NCBI RefSeq assembly: GCF_042660705.1
Contig: NZ_JBHSUQ010000001.1
Reading direction: 5' to 3' (one strand)
DNA length: 64,000 nucleotides
Source of the DNA: Undibacterium_A arcticum
GTDB lineage: Bacteria > Pseudomonadota > Gammaproteobacteria > Burkholderiales > Burkholderiaceae_D
Positions 9,389-18,383 of this stretch are shown one piece after another (within the stretch, counting starts at the first letter, position 1; every line of letters starts with the position of its first letter). Position numbers and translations under genes: made by a program. The notes under the pieces were generated by a model, which saw only the letters and a list, made by a program, of their open reading frames with translations, made no database searches and had not been told where the DNA came from.

Positions 9389-10495
9389 ATGGAACATCAG
9401 CAGGCTGTGCGCCGCGTCAATCCGCGCCGTCCCTATGTCATCGCCGCCAGCGGCAGGAAGCGCATCATCGTCGGGACCGAACAGGGTTCGCGCGAGGTGC
9501 ATACGTCGCAACATGCGGCACAACAAAAGCCCTTGCGCAGCACGCAGGCAGCCAGCCGTCACATCCTGGTGTTGCTGCATAGCGAACGCGGCGCGCTGGA
9601 CGAACATGCGCGACAGGCGATTGCCGCTGCCGCGCTGCTGGCCGATGCGCACACCGGTGTCGTGGTGGCCGTGCTGGGCGGCACCGGCGAAGAGCTGGGC
9701 GCGGCTGCGGCGGATACCGTGATCCAGCTGCCGCAACTCGCGGCCACGCAGTTTAATCCGGCCCTCAAGCTGGCGCTGGTACAGGAACTCATTGCCAGAT
9801 ATCAGCCGCAGCACATTCTCCTGCCCGACCGCAACGCCGATGCCGATCTGGGGCGCCGGCTGGCTGCGCGCACCCGGCGCACGATTGCGACCGACGTGGT
9901 GGAGCTGAGCAGCGACAGCGCTTGCCGCATCATTCCAGGCGGCAGATTCGCGCGCTGTGCCTTGCCTGACATCATGCTGCTGGCGCGCCATGCCGTCGAT
10001 GCGAATCTGCCTTTCGTCGGGCATGGTCAAGTGCAACCGGCGCCAGTACTGGCGGCCTTGCCGGACGAAGGCGTGCGCGATCTGGGTTTGGAAGCGAGCA
10101 GCCCGGATCAGATTGCGCTGGAAGAAGCCGATTTCATTATGTCGGGCGGCAACGGCATGCGCGATATGGAAAGTTTTACCGCGTTGGCGCAAGTGCTGGG
10201 TGCCGCCACCGGCGCGTCGCGGGTCGCTGTGGACGATGGGCGCTTTGCGCGCGGCAAGCAAATCGGTGCCACCGGCAAGACCGTGCAGGCCAGCGTGTAT
10301 CTGGCGCTCGGCATCTCCGGCGCGGTCCAGCATTTGCAAGGCATTAAAGATTGCCGCCATGTGATTTCGGTCAACCTGGATGAGAGCGCACCGATTGCCA
10401 AGCGCGCCAATCTGACCTTGGTCGAGGATACGCAAGCCTTGATGCAAGCGTTGTTGCAATTGGTGCAACAGGCGCGTACTGCGAGTACGTATTAG
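9389..10495 (+). CDS. etfA: Electron transfer flavoprotein alpha subunit of the dgc operon
   Basis: This encodes 368 residues. The C-terminal FAD-binding domain is clear: GATGKTVQASVYLALG, SGAVQHLQGIKDC and VNLDESAPIAKRA are standard EtfA motifs. The N-terminal 50 residues are a basic extension not shared by housekeeping EtfA. It starts immediately at the dgcB stop. Position and sequence match the PA5400-type ETF that accepts electrons from DgcAB. Its partner subunit comes after an intergenic stretch of about 300 bases filled with inverted repeats. Confidence 0.9.
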   Translation: MEHQQAVRRVNPRRPYVIAASGRKRIIVGTEQGSREVHTSQHAAQQKPLRSTQAASRHILVLLHSERGALDEHARQAIAAAALLADAHTGVVVAVLGGTGEELGAAAADTVIQLPQLAATQFNPALKLALVQELIARYQPQHILLPDRNADADLGRRLAARTRRTIATDVVELSSDSACRIIPGGRFARCALPDIMLLARHAVDANLPFVGHGQVQPAPVLAALPDEGVRDLGLEASSPDQIALEEADFIMSGGNGMRDMESFTALAQVLGAATGASRVAVDDGRFARGKQIGATGKTVQASVYLALGISGAVQHLQGIKDCRHVISVNLDESAPIAKRANLTLVEDTQALMQALLQLVQQARTASTY

Positions 10496-10521
10496 TAGGA
10501 CTTACGCAAATGAGTGCATTT

Positions 10522-10605
10522 GTAGGATGGGTAGAGCGTAGCGAAACCCATCATCAGGTGTATCAGGAAAAAGCGATGGGTTTCGCTATGCTCTACCCAT
10601 CCTAC
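10522..10605. repeat. Palindromic intergenic repeat (31-bp arms)
   Basis: Arms at 10522-10552 and 10575-10605 are inverted copies differing at one base, separated by 22 bases. They begin GTAGGATGGGTAGAGCG and end with the complement. Repeats of the GTAGGATGGGT...ACCCATCCTAC kind are scattered between genes in many proteobacteria. A spurious reading frame containing GWVERSETHH arises inside it. The RNA would form a long hairpin between etfA and etfB. Confidence 0.85.
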
Positions 10606-10660
10606 GACCTGGTCTTTACCCGTGAGTCTCAAGAGTCAAGCACAGCGCGGTTTTTAGGCT

Positions 10661-10764
10661 CCTCCCCCTTCAAGGGGGAGGTTGGGTGGGGGATGGGGTA
10701 CATCGCAAGTGTCGCCATAATTTTTAACCCATCCGCACCCTAACCCTCCCCTTGAAGGGGCGGG
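10661..10764. repeat. Second inverted repeat (CCTCCCCCTTCAAGGGGGAGG type)
   Basis: A 21-base near-perfect palindrome at 10661-10681 is followed by GTTGGGTGGGGGATGGGG. The right half, near 10726-10764, carries the inverted counterpart (ACCCATCCGCACCCTAACC, then CCCCTTGAAGGGG). It is unrelated in sequence to the repeat just upstream. Both sit in the gap between etfA and etfB and look like independent insertions of intergenic repeat elements. Confidence 0.75.
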
Positions 10765-10801
10765 AATGCAAGTGAAATTTTTCCCCAAGGCTCCCGACAA
10801 T

Positions 10802-11577
10802 ATGAACCATTCCCTCAAGATTGCGGTACTCGTATCACACGCCCGGCACCCGGTCAGTGGCCGACCGCTGCGCAGCGCAAGCGACGCGGCGGCACTCGAA
10901 CTGGCTTGCTCGCTGGCGCTGCCGGAACGACTCACGGTGCTGTGCGCAGGCAGCGCGAGCGCAGATGACTTGCGCGATTACCTGGGACTGGGCGCCGCCA
11001 GCATCGAGGTATTGGCAGTGCCGGCCGAAGCCGATGTGGTGCCGGCCTTGCTGGCGCGCTTATCCGGCTTTGATCTCGTGCTATGCGGCAACCGATCGGA
11101 GGGACAAACTGCGTCCGGCCTGTTGCCCTATCTGCTGGCCGAGGGATTGCGCATGCCCTTGATCGCCGACGTTCTGGAAGCGACGCTGCAAGGCCGCCTG
11201 CTCACTGTGCGCCAGTTTTTGCCCAAGGGGATGCGGCGCCGGCTGGAAATGTCGGCGCCGGCGATACTGGCGGTGCACCCGCGCGCGCCGCAAACGCGGC
11301 AGTTCGCCCATGCACGCGCCGCAGTCGGCCGCATCACGCAAACCACAGGTGGTGGTCATTCTGGCAATATTGCCGCGTCTGCCTGGCAATATGAGCCCGC
11401 CCGTCGCCCCGTCCGTTCAAGGCCACGGTGGCGCAAAGCGGCCATAGCCGGATGTTGGGTGCAATCGGCGGCGATAGCGGTGCGCGCGGCGGAGAAGTCG
11501 TTAAACAGGGAAATGCTGTCGCAAAAGCACAAGTCTTGCTCACCTATTTACGTGAACATCGTCTCATCGACTTTTGA
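10802..11577 (+). CDS. etfB: Electron transfer flavoprotein beta subunit of the dgc operon (frameshifted in this sequence)
   Basis: This encodes about 258 residues of the EtfB fold (LKIAVLVSHARHP, then DLVLCGNRSEGQTASGLLPYLLAE). The ATG at 10802 is chosen over one at 10766 because it begins the conserved LKIAVLV strand. The first frame runs through QYEPARRPVR. After a missing T at about 11416 the protein continues FKATVAQSGHSRMLGAIGG and ends LTYLREHRLIDF at 11577. The tail is coherent, so a sequencing indel is likely. With etfA it forms the dedicated ETF for dimethylglycine demethylation. Confidence 0.85.
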
Positions 11578-11586
11578 TTATTGCGT

Positions 11587-12845
11587 ATGAAAACCATTCA
11601 AATGACAGCCAAGACACCGGATATTCACGCCCTGTTGGCACGCCGTAAGCCGCAGTACAGTCTGGAAGCGCCGTTTTATACCAATCCAGGGATTTTTGAG
11701 CTGGACATGGAATTGATCTTCGGCAAGCACTGGATTTATGTCGGCCCGGAACCGAGCGTGCCCGAAGCGGGCGATTACATCACGGTCGAGATCGGACGCA
11801 CCTCGGTGTTGATCGTGCGCGATGACGACATGCAGGTGCGCGCCTTCCACAATGTCTGCCGCCACCGCGGTTCGCGTTTGTGTCAGGAACAAAAAGGCGT
11901 AGTCGGCAACCTGGTCTGCCCTTACCACCAATGGACCTACAACCTGCAAGGCGCGCTGATGTTTGCCGAGCATATGGGTGAACAATTCGACGTATCGCAG
12001 CACAAGCTGAAACCCGTGCATTTGCGTAATATCGGCGGCCTGCTGTTCATTTGTCTGGCTGACAATCCGCCGTCCGATATCGACGACATGGCGCGCGCGA
12101 TGGAGCCTTATATCGCGCCGCATCGCATGGCCGACTGCAAAATCGCCAAGCAGATCGATATCATCGAAGACTGCAACTGGAAGTTGACGATGGAAAACAA
12201 TCGCGAGTGCTATCACTGCCGCGCCAACCATCCGGAACTCACCATCTCGCTGTACGAATACGGTTTCGGCTATGCGCCCAATCCGGAGAATTGCGAGGGA
12301 CTCGAGCAGTACCAGCAAACCGTGAAGCGCCGCCATGCCGAATGGGAAGCGCTCGGTTTGCCCTCGAATGAGCTGGAACATCTGGATGACCGCATTACCG
12401 GATTCCGCACCGAACGCTTGCCGCTGGATCGCGCCGGGCAATCGCAAACCATGAATGCCGAAGTGGCCTGCAAAAATTGCTGGGCGATTTCGACGAGGCG
12501 GCATTGGGCGGCTTGTCGTTCTGGACGCAGCCGAACTCGTGGCACCATTTCATGAGCGATCACATCGTGACGTTTACGGTATTGCCGATTTCGGCAGAAA
12601 AAACGATGGTGCGCACGACCTGGCTGGTGCACAAGGATGCAGTCGAAGGGCGCGACTACAACCTCGACAATCTGACCGCCGTATGGGTCGCCACCAATGC
12701 ACAGGATCGGGCGCTGGTGGAGCAATCGCAGCAGGGTATTCGCAGCGATGCCTATGAGCCGGGGCCGTATTCGCCTTTCACCGAAATGCTGGTGGAAAAA
12801 TTCTGCAACTGGTATGTCAATCGCTTGTCTGCCTTGGTAGAGTAA
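11587..12845 (+). CDS. gbcA: Glycine betaine demethylase, Rieske oxygenase subunit (frameshifted in this sequence)
   Basis: The alpha subunit of a Rieske-type monooxygenase, about 419 residues, that removes one methyl group from glycine betaine to give dimethylglycine and formaldehyde. The Rieske motif is present as CRHRGSRLC and CPYHQW. The mononuclear iron region EDCNWKLTMENNRECYHC, then NHPELT, also matches. The frame breaks in the A-run 12472-12476: ACKNCWAI should be ACKKLLGDFDEAALGG, one A missing. The remainder (FWTQPNSWHHFMSDH and beyond) is normal. It follows etfB by 9 bases and precedes gbcB by 3. Confidence 0.92.
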
Positions 12846-12848
12846 TTC

Positions 12849-13963
12849 ATGGTCGATTTGCAGCTACCCGATCTATCGATGGCGCCGATCCTGTGGGATC
12901 GCAATCGCGATGACACGCTGGTCTGCCGCCAAGTGCGGCAGGAGACCCACGATGTAAAAACCTTCGTGCTAAGCGCAGTGGAACCACGCTTGCTGCGCTA
13001 TGCGCCGGGGCAGTTCATCACGCTTGAGCTGGAAATCGACGGTCAGAATATCAATCGATGCTACACCTTGTCATCCAGCCCGACGCGTCCGGATACCGTG
13101 TCGATTACCGTCAAGCGCGTACCAGGCGGCGCGGTATCGAACTGGTTGCACGACAATCTGAAAGCAGGCGACGCGCTACGCGTGCTCGGTCCGGCGGGTG
13201 AATTTTCCTGCTTCATGCAAGCCGTGCCAGCGCAGCATAAATATTTGTTTTTATCGGCAGGCAGCGGCATTACGCCACTGATGTCGATGTCGCGCGCGGT
13301 GCACGATTTGACGCTGAATGCCGATATTGCGTTCGTGCATAGTGCGCGTACGCCCAGCGATATCATTTTTGCGCGCGAGCTGGAATTGATGGCGCGCAAT
13401 CACCAATATTTCCGTTTGGGCTTCGTCTGCGAACGTCACGGCGATCAGCCTGCGTGGGCCGGCTTCAATGGCTTTCTGAGCCAGGCGGTGCTGCACAACA
13501 TCGCACCCGATTTCTGGAGCGCGAAGTGTTTACCTGCGGCCCGGCACCGTATATGGCTGCGGTGCGAACGATATTGCAGCAAGCCGGTTTTGACATGGCG
13601 CGTTACCACGAAGAGAGCTTTTCGTTCGAAACATTGAGCGCAGCAACGGTCCCTGCCGCACAGGCGGAACAGCGCGTGGCCGCCAGTCCCGAGCCGGCCG
13701 CCCGGCATACGGTGCGCTTCGCGCGCAGCGGCGACGAAGTGGCCTGCAGCGGCAGTCAAACCATACTGGAAGCGGCACGTGAGGTCGGTATGCGCTTGCC
13801 GGTATCGTGTACGCAGGGTCTGTGCGGCACCTGCAAAACAAAAATGGTTTCAGGGCAAGTCGACATGAAACACGCAGGCGGCATCCGTCAGCGTGAAATC
13901 GATCAGGGATGGATTTTGCCTTGTTGCAGCAAACCGCTCGGTGACGTGGTCCTTGAACGCTAG
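12849..13963 (+). CDS. gbcB: Glycine betaine demethylase reductase subunit (frameshifted in this sequence)
   Basis: A ferredoxin-reductase-type partner of GbcA, about 371 residues. It has an FAD domain (CYTLSSSPT), an NAD domain (LFLSAGSGITPLMSMSRA) and a C-terminal plant-type [2Fe-2S] domain (CTQGLCGTCKTKMVSG, then the last cysteine in CCSKPLGD). It feeds NADH electrons to the Rieske centre. The frame breaks at 13511-13513, where APDFWSAKCL should read APDFLEREVFTCGPAPYM, one T missing. The downstream half is well conserved, so the lesion is likely a sequence error. Confidence 0.9.
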
Positions 13964-14138
13964 ACACACCCCGTCTAAAACTGGCTCGCAGCGAAAAATG
14001 AGCCCGGTGTTTGGCCGGTGTTGCGCAAACGATCTGCTTGAAATTATTTGCATGCCGAATTTGCAGTAGAGCAGTTTAGCCCCGTACAAGCACTTTAGCG
14101 GGAACCGAAGACGTAGCGCCAAATTCTGGAGAGATGAT

Positions 14139-15341
14139 ATGTCAGGCAATCGTGGTGTCGTTTATATTGAGCAGGGCAAAGTGGAAGTGCATTCGATTCC
14201 GTTTCCGAAGCTGGAAACGCCGAACGGCAAGAAAATCGGGCACGGCGTGATCCTGAGAGTCATCTCGACCAATATTTGCGGGTCTGACCAGCACATGGTG
14301 CGCGGCAGAACCACGGCGCCGGCGGGCCTGGTGCTCGGCCATGAGATCACCGGCGAGGTGATCGAGCTCGGCGCCGATGTCGAGACGCTGCAGAAGGGCG
14401 ATCTGGTGTCGGTGCCGTTCAATGTCGCATGCGGCCGTTGCCGCACCTGCAAGGAACAGCACACCGGTGTTTGCCTCACGGTCAATCCGTCGCGCGCCGG
14501 CGGCGCGTATGGTTACGTCGACATGGGTGGCTGGGTCGGCGGACAAGCCGAATACGTGATGGTGCCGTATGCGGACTTCAACCTGCTGCGTTTTCCAGAC
14601 AAGGATCAGGCCATGTCCAAGATCAAGGATCTGACGTGTCTATCGGACATTCTGCCGACCGGTTTCCACGGCGCGGTGAGCGCCGGCGTCGGCCCCGGCA
14701 CGACGGTCTATATCGCCGGCGCTGGCCCGGTGGGATTGGCGGCGGCGGCATCGGCGCGCTTGCTGGGTGCCGCCGTGGTGATCGTCGGCGATGTCAATCC
14801 GGCGCGACTGCAGCACGCCCGTAAAGTGGGCTTCGAGACGGTCGATCTATCGCTGGATGCGACGCTTTCCGAACAGATTGAGCAAATACTCGGCACGCCG
14901 GAAGTCGATTGCGCAGTGGATTGCGTGGGGTTTGAGGCGCGCGGGCATGGTCACGAAGGATCACGTGCGGAGGCCCCCGCGACCGTGCTCAACTCATTGA
15001 TGGAAGTCACGCGCGCCGCCGGCCGCATCGGCATCCCGGGACTGTATGTGACCGAAGACCCGGGTGCGGTCGATGCAGCTGCCAAGCGTGGCAGTCTGAG
15101 CGTCCGCCTCGGTTTGGGATGGGCCAAATCGCACAGTTTCTTCACCGGCCAAACACCGGTCATGAAGTACAACCGCCAGTTGATGCAGGCAATCTTGTGG
15201 GATCGCATCAATATTGCGGAAATCGTCGGCGTGCAACTGATCACGCTCGACGAAGCGCCCAGCGGCTATGCGCAATTCGATGCCGGCACGCCGAAAAAGT
15301 TTGTCATCGATCCGCACAACTTGCTGAAGAAAGCGGCCTAA
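14139..15341 (+). CDS. fdhA: Glutathione-independent formaldehyde dehydrogenase
   Basis: This encodes 400 residues of the zinc-dependent alcohol dehydrogenase superfamily, closest in motif to Pseudomonas putida formaldehyde dehydrogenase. Catalytic zinc ligands lie in CGSDQHM and LGHEITG. The structural zinc loop is CGRCRTCKEQHTGVC, and the nucleotide fold is AGAGPVGLAAAASA. It oxidises the formaldehyde released by GbcAB and DgcAB to formate with NAD. GGAGAG at 14128-14133 precedes the ATG. The 175 bases between gbcB and this gene hold no reading frame and may contain a separate promoter. Confidence 0.95.
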   Translation: MSGNRGVVYIEQGKVEVHSIPFPKLETPNGKKIGHGVILRVISTNICGSDQHMVRGRTTAPAGLVLGHEITGEVIELGADVETLQKGDLVSVPFNVACGRCRTCKEQHTGVCLTVNPSRAGGAYGYVDMGGWVGGQAEYVMVPYADFNLLRFPDKDQAMSKIKDLTCLSDILPTGFHGAVSAGVGPGTTVYIAGAGPVGLAAAASARLLGAAVVIVGDVNPARLQHARKVGFETVDLSLDATLSEQIEQILGTPEVDCAVDCVGFEARGHGHEGSRAEAPATVLNSLMEVTRAAGRIGIPGLYVTEDPGAVDAAAKRGSLSVRLGLGWAKSHSFFTGQTPVMKYNRQLMQAILWDRINIAEIVGVQLITLDEAPSGYAQFDAGTPKKFVIDPHNLLKKAA

Positions 15342-15357
15342 CTGCTGGCGACAAGGG

Positions 15358-15377
15358 CCGCGGGAAGCCTCCCGCGG
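15358..15377 (+). promoter_or_regulatory. Intercistronic GC hairpin
   Basis: CCGCGGGA and TCCCGCGG form a perfect 8-bp stem with a 4-base loop, 16 bases after the fdhA stop. No U-run follows, so it is more likely an RNA-stabilising or attenuating hairpin than a strong terminator. Confidence 0.5.
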
Positions 15378-15404
15378 GTCCTATCGCTGCTCGGAGTCTC
15401 AGCC

Positions 15405-16658
15405 ATGATCCACCAGCACGATGCAATTGCCGCCTTCGATCCCGCGCTGTGGGGTGCAATGGTGCACGAATCGGGCTACCAGGAAGAGCATGTCACGCTG
15501 ATCGCTTCTGAGAACTATGCCAGCCCACGTGTGTTGCAGGCGCAAGCGTCGGTCTTGAGCAATCAATATACGGCACATCATCCCAATCCGGCCGACCGCA
15601 TCGAGCAACTGGCGCTTGCTCGCGTCAAGCAATTGTTTGGCGCCGCCTATGCGAATGTGCAACCCGATTCAAGCGCGCAGGCGAATACGGCAGCATACGC
15701 CGCGCTTCTCAATCCCGGCGACACCATTCTGGGACCAAGCCTGGCGCATGGCGGACACTGGGCTGATGGCGCAGCCGCCAGTTCTTCAGGCCGTCTGTAT
15801 CACGTTGTGCATTACGGACTGCATCGCCAAACGGGCGAGATCGACTATGAGCAGATGCATGCGCTGGCACGCAAGCACCGGCCACGCCTCATCGTTGCGG
15901 TGTTTTCAGAACAATCCAGGAAACTCGATTTTGCGCGCCTGCGCGCAATAGCTGATGAGGTGGCGGCGTATCTGTTGGTCGATATCGACCATGTGGTCGG
16001 CTTGGTGGCCGCGGGACTGTACCCGAATCCGGTTCCCATCGCGGATATCGTCACCGCCGGCACCCACAAGACACTGCGTGGTCCGCGTGGCGGCGTGATA
16101 TTGGCGCGCACCAATCCGAAGATCGAAAAGAAGCTTGACGCGCTGGTATTTCCTGACGCGCACGGTGGCCCATCCATGCATGTCATGGCGGCGAAAGCCG
16201 TTGCCTTTAAAGAGGCGCTAGACCGCAGCTTCATCGCCTATCAGTGCCAGGTGATTACCAATGCCCGTGCGATGGTGGAGATATTTCTCGCGCGCGGATA
16301 CAAGGTCGTCTCGGGCGGCACCCATAACCATATGTTTGTTGTCGATTTGGCGGGTAAGCGGATCAGTGCCAAAGAGGCGCATCTGGCATTGGGCCAGGCC
16401 CACATTGCGGTCAACAACAATGCGCAAGCGCCTTGCGCCGCGCGCGGAATACGGATCGCTACGCCAGCGGTTACAACACGACGCTGCAAGGAGCCCGAGG
16501 TGAAGTTGATTGCGGCACTGGTGTGCGATGTGCTGGATCGCCCTGGCGATGAGTCCGTCATTCATCACGTGCGTGAACAGGTAAGGCAGTTGTGCAGGCA
16601 TTTCCCGGTGTATGCAGAAGACTGCATGCCGCTAGCACGCATTTCCCGGGCGGCATAA
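15405..16658 (+). CDS. Divergent serine-hydroxymethyltransferase-like PLP protein
   Basis: This encodes 417 residues in an intact frame, clearly in the SHMT family. It keeps the PLP-lysine motif GTHKTLRGPRGG, LVDIDHVVG (Asp and His of the PLP site), HGGHWADG and GIRIATPAVTTR (carboxylate-binding Arg). However, the segment holding the catalytic tyrosines and glutamate of true SHMT (YAEGYPGKRYYGGC in the paralogue at 2609) is replaced by a shorter YTAHHPNPADRIE. The C-terminal active-site approach is also shortened to NNNAQAPCAARG. The usual folate-dependent chemistry may be lost or changed. It lies between fdhA and a folB-like gene. A retro-aldol or transaminase-like role is speculation. Confidence 0.85.
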   Translation: MIHQHDAIAAFDPALWGAMVHESGYQEEHVTLIASENYASPRVLQAQASVLSNQYTAHHPNPADRIEQLALARVKQLFGAAYANVQPDSSAQANTAAYAALLNPGDTILGPSLAHGGHWADGAAASSSGRLYHVVHYGLHRQTGEIDYEQMHALARKHRPRLIVAVFSEQSRKLDFARLRAIADEVAAYLLVDIDHVVGLVAAGLYPNPVPIADIVTAGTHKTLRGPRGGVILARTNPKIEKKLDALVFPDAHGGPSMHVMAAKAVAFKEALDRSFIAYQCQVITNARAMVEIFLARGYKVVSGGTHNHMFVVDLAGKRISAKEAHLALGQAHIAVNNNAQAPCAARGIRIATPAVTTRRCKEPEVKLIAALVCDVLDRPGDESVIHHVREQVRQLCRHFPVYAEDCMPLARISRAA

Positions 16659-16722
16659 GCTTGCCGAGATCGGGCGCGCCCCGATAGCGGCGACCTGCTG
16701 CATTGCGCCGGCATCAGGTTCG

Positions 16723-16757
16723 CTTGCGCGAGCTGGCCGATTAGCAAGATTTTTTTC
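16723..16757 (+). terminator. Possible weak terminator after the SHMT-like gene
   Basis: CTTGC at 16723-16727 pairs with GCAAG at 16744-16748 and is followed directly by ATTTTTTT. The stem is only 5 bp with a long loop, so termination would be inefficient. It lies 65 bases after the SHMT-like stop and about 20 before the next start codon. Confidence 0.3.
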
Positions 16758-16776
16758 TCATGTTTCAATTTTTTGA

Positions 16777-17244
16777 ATGTTCCAGATGAACCCACGAGTA
16801 ATACCTTGGACAATCGAGGTCGACGAGATACAAACGCAATCGCGGGTCGGCATTTGGGAGCATGAACGCGAACTGCAACCGCTACGGATCAGTCTTTCGC
16901 TGCGCGCGATCGCACCGGCATTTCCGCAATCGATCGAGGATTGCCTGAATTATGAACCGGTATGTCGGTGGATCACCGATGAATGGCCCGCGCAGCCGCA
17001 CACGCCGCTGCTTGAGACAAGATTGCGCGAATTGATGCACTTTATTTTCGACTATGATGCGCGGATCGAGTGGGTCGATGTGGTCATTGCAAAACCCAGG
17101 GCAATCCCCGATACGCGTGGCGTCGGTATCAGGATGGCGCTATCGCGCGATGATTACGAATCGGCTTTTGGCGATCGGGAATTATCCAGAAGTGAAGCGT
17201 ATCGCTATCTTCCGATGCAATCCGAAGTTGGTAACCTGGCTTGA
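16777..17244 (+). CDS. FolB-like protein (dihydroneopterin aldolase family)
   Basis: This encodes 155 residues (or 152 from the second ATG at 16786). The FolB fold is recognisable: IEVDEIQTQSRVGIWEHERE carries the family glutamate and VGI...E pattern, HTPLLETRLRELMHFIF is the central helix, and VVIAKPRAIPDTRGVG holds the conserved lysine. Housekeeping FolB makes 6-hydroxymethyl-dihydropterin for folate synthesis. Here the gene closes a betaine/one-carbon cluster, suggesting a dedicated pterin or folate supply. The N-terminal residues and CLNYEPVCRWI segment fit the family; the last 25 residues are an extension. Confidence 0.8.
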   Translation: MFQMNPRVIPWTIEVDEIQTQSRVGIWEHERELQPLRISLSLRAIAPAFPQSIEDCLNYEPVCRWITDEWPAQPHTPLLETRLRELMHFIFDYDARIEWVDVVIAKPRAIPDTRGVGIRMALSRDDYESAFGDRELSRSEAYRYLPMQSEVGNLA

Positions 17245-17403
17245 TGGCGCAGGCGGGTTATGGACTGGTGTTGCGACTGTATCGCCATCGATTTTCAGCG
17301 TGAAGAAGCACAATCAAAATGATCGTCGCCCGGTGCAACCTGCGTCAGGCATTGCGACAAAGAGCTTCGCCTGTGTCTGTTGCACTCGGTCCCGCAGCGG
17401 CGT

Positions 17404-18306
17404 TCATGCAGTGCGCTCGCTCCGCACGGCCAGCAAACTCAGCCAGCGCTCCACACCCTTGGCATCGCTGCTGCAAGAGGCATAATCGGTGACGGTACGC
17501 GCTGCGCGCTCCAGCAGTTGAATATCGGCTTCATGCTGACGCGCGACATGCGGGTCTTCCAGAAACAGCACACGGCGGCATTGGCGATGCAGGATCAGTT
17601 CGGCAATCTGCGCATCGCCGCCCATCGGACCGCTCAGGAAAGGCCTCACCCAATTGCGCCCGGCATCCTGGCCCTTGATCTTTTGCGCAAGCTGATTCAG
17701 CAATCCACCGGTGGTGCCGGTCGCGCAGCGCATCGCGAACCTGTCCAGCAACTCAAAATGCTGTTCGGCCAGTTCCAGCATCCGGCCTTTCATCGCGTCG
17801 TGCGCAATCAGCGCGATGCTTTCATTGGCCAGATCAAAGGTCGCATCCAGCGTCGGATCGGGCGCTGCGCCGACGGCCACCGCTTCAAGTTCCAGCCACT
17901 CGCGGGCGCCGGCGAGGGTCGAAAGAAACGGTTTTCCGTGGATGACGCATTGGCGTTTCAGCGCCTGCGCTTCGGGAAAATTAGACGACGGATCGACCGG
18001 ATCCATCAAGTAAATCACCGCATCCAGGGTCTTTGCCGGATCGGTATCGACGACGCGCGACACCAGCATCATCAGGCCACCTTCGCGGCCATAAGGAAAT
18101 CGCTCGATCGATGGATAGCCCGGGAGCAGCCCGTGATTGCGGATCGCATCCAGGGTTCTGCCGACGACGATGAATTGCGGCTGTAGATGGGTCTCGATCG
18201 CCGCCTGCCCGCCCTGGAGCAAGCGTACTAATGCCGAGTCGGCAGCATCTTGATGGGCCCGGCTTGCAGCCAGGCCGATTCTGTAACGGGGAGGCTTCGA
18301 GAGCAT
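17404..18306 (-). CDS. Tandem methylglyoxal-synthase-domain protein
   Basis: This encodes 300 residues. The C-terminal half (about 155-300) is a recognisable methylglyoxal synthase: IALIAHDAMKG, CATGTTGGLLNQLA, LSGPMGGDAQIAELI and LEDPHVARQHEAD match the phosphate loop and catalytic aspartate and histidine positions of MgsA. The N-terminal half (10-150) repeats the same fold more loosely: GREGGLMMLVSRV, then LDAVIYLMDPVDPSSNFPEAQALKR, without the catalytic AHD or the histidine. MgsA converts dihydroxyacetone phosphate to methylglyoxal. Classic MgsA is about 150 residues, so this is a duplication or fusion. It lies downstream of a DJ-1 gene on the same strand and converges on the betaine cluster. 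Confidence 0.82.
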   Translation of the reverse strand: MLSKPPRYRIGLAASRAHQDAADSALVRLLQGGQAAIETHLQPQFIVVGRTLDAIRNHGLLPGYPSIERFPYGREGGLMMLVSRVVDTDPAKTLDAVIYLMDPVDPSSNFPEAQALKRQCVIHGKPFLSTLAGAREWLELEAVAVGAAPDPTLDATFDLANESIALIAHDAMKGRMLELAEQHFELLDRFAMRCATGTTGGLLNQLAQKIKGQDAGRNWVRPFLSGPMGGDAQIAELILHRQCRRVLFLEDPHVARQHEADIQLLERAARTVTDYASCSSDAKGVERWLSLLAVRSERTA

Positions 18307-18383
18307 GGGTATTCAGCCTTTGCGATAGCGGTGAGGACAGCCTCGCGGCCCGGAGTGATGGTCCGCGAGGCCCGATCTGATGC

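Noticed and set aside
8996..10468. Long minus-strand open frame (490 codons) opposite dgcB and etfA
   Set aside because: The plus strand encodes motif-rich DgcB and EtfA. The antisense frame is low-complexity His/Arg/Gln-rich, typical of shadows in GC-rich genes.
10510..10743. Open frame of 77 codons on the plus strand between etfA and etfB
   Set aside because: It lies wholly within two palindromic intergenic repeats. The GWVERSETHH string is a known by-product of such repeats, with no ribosome site of its own.
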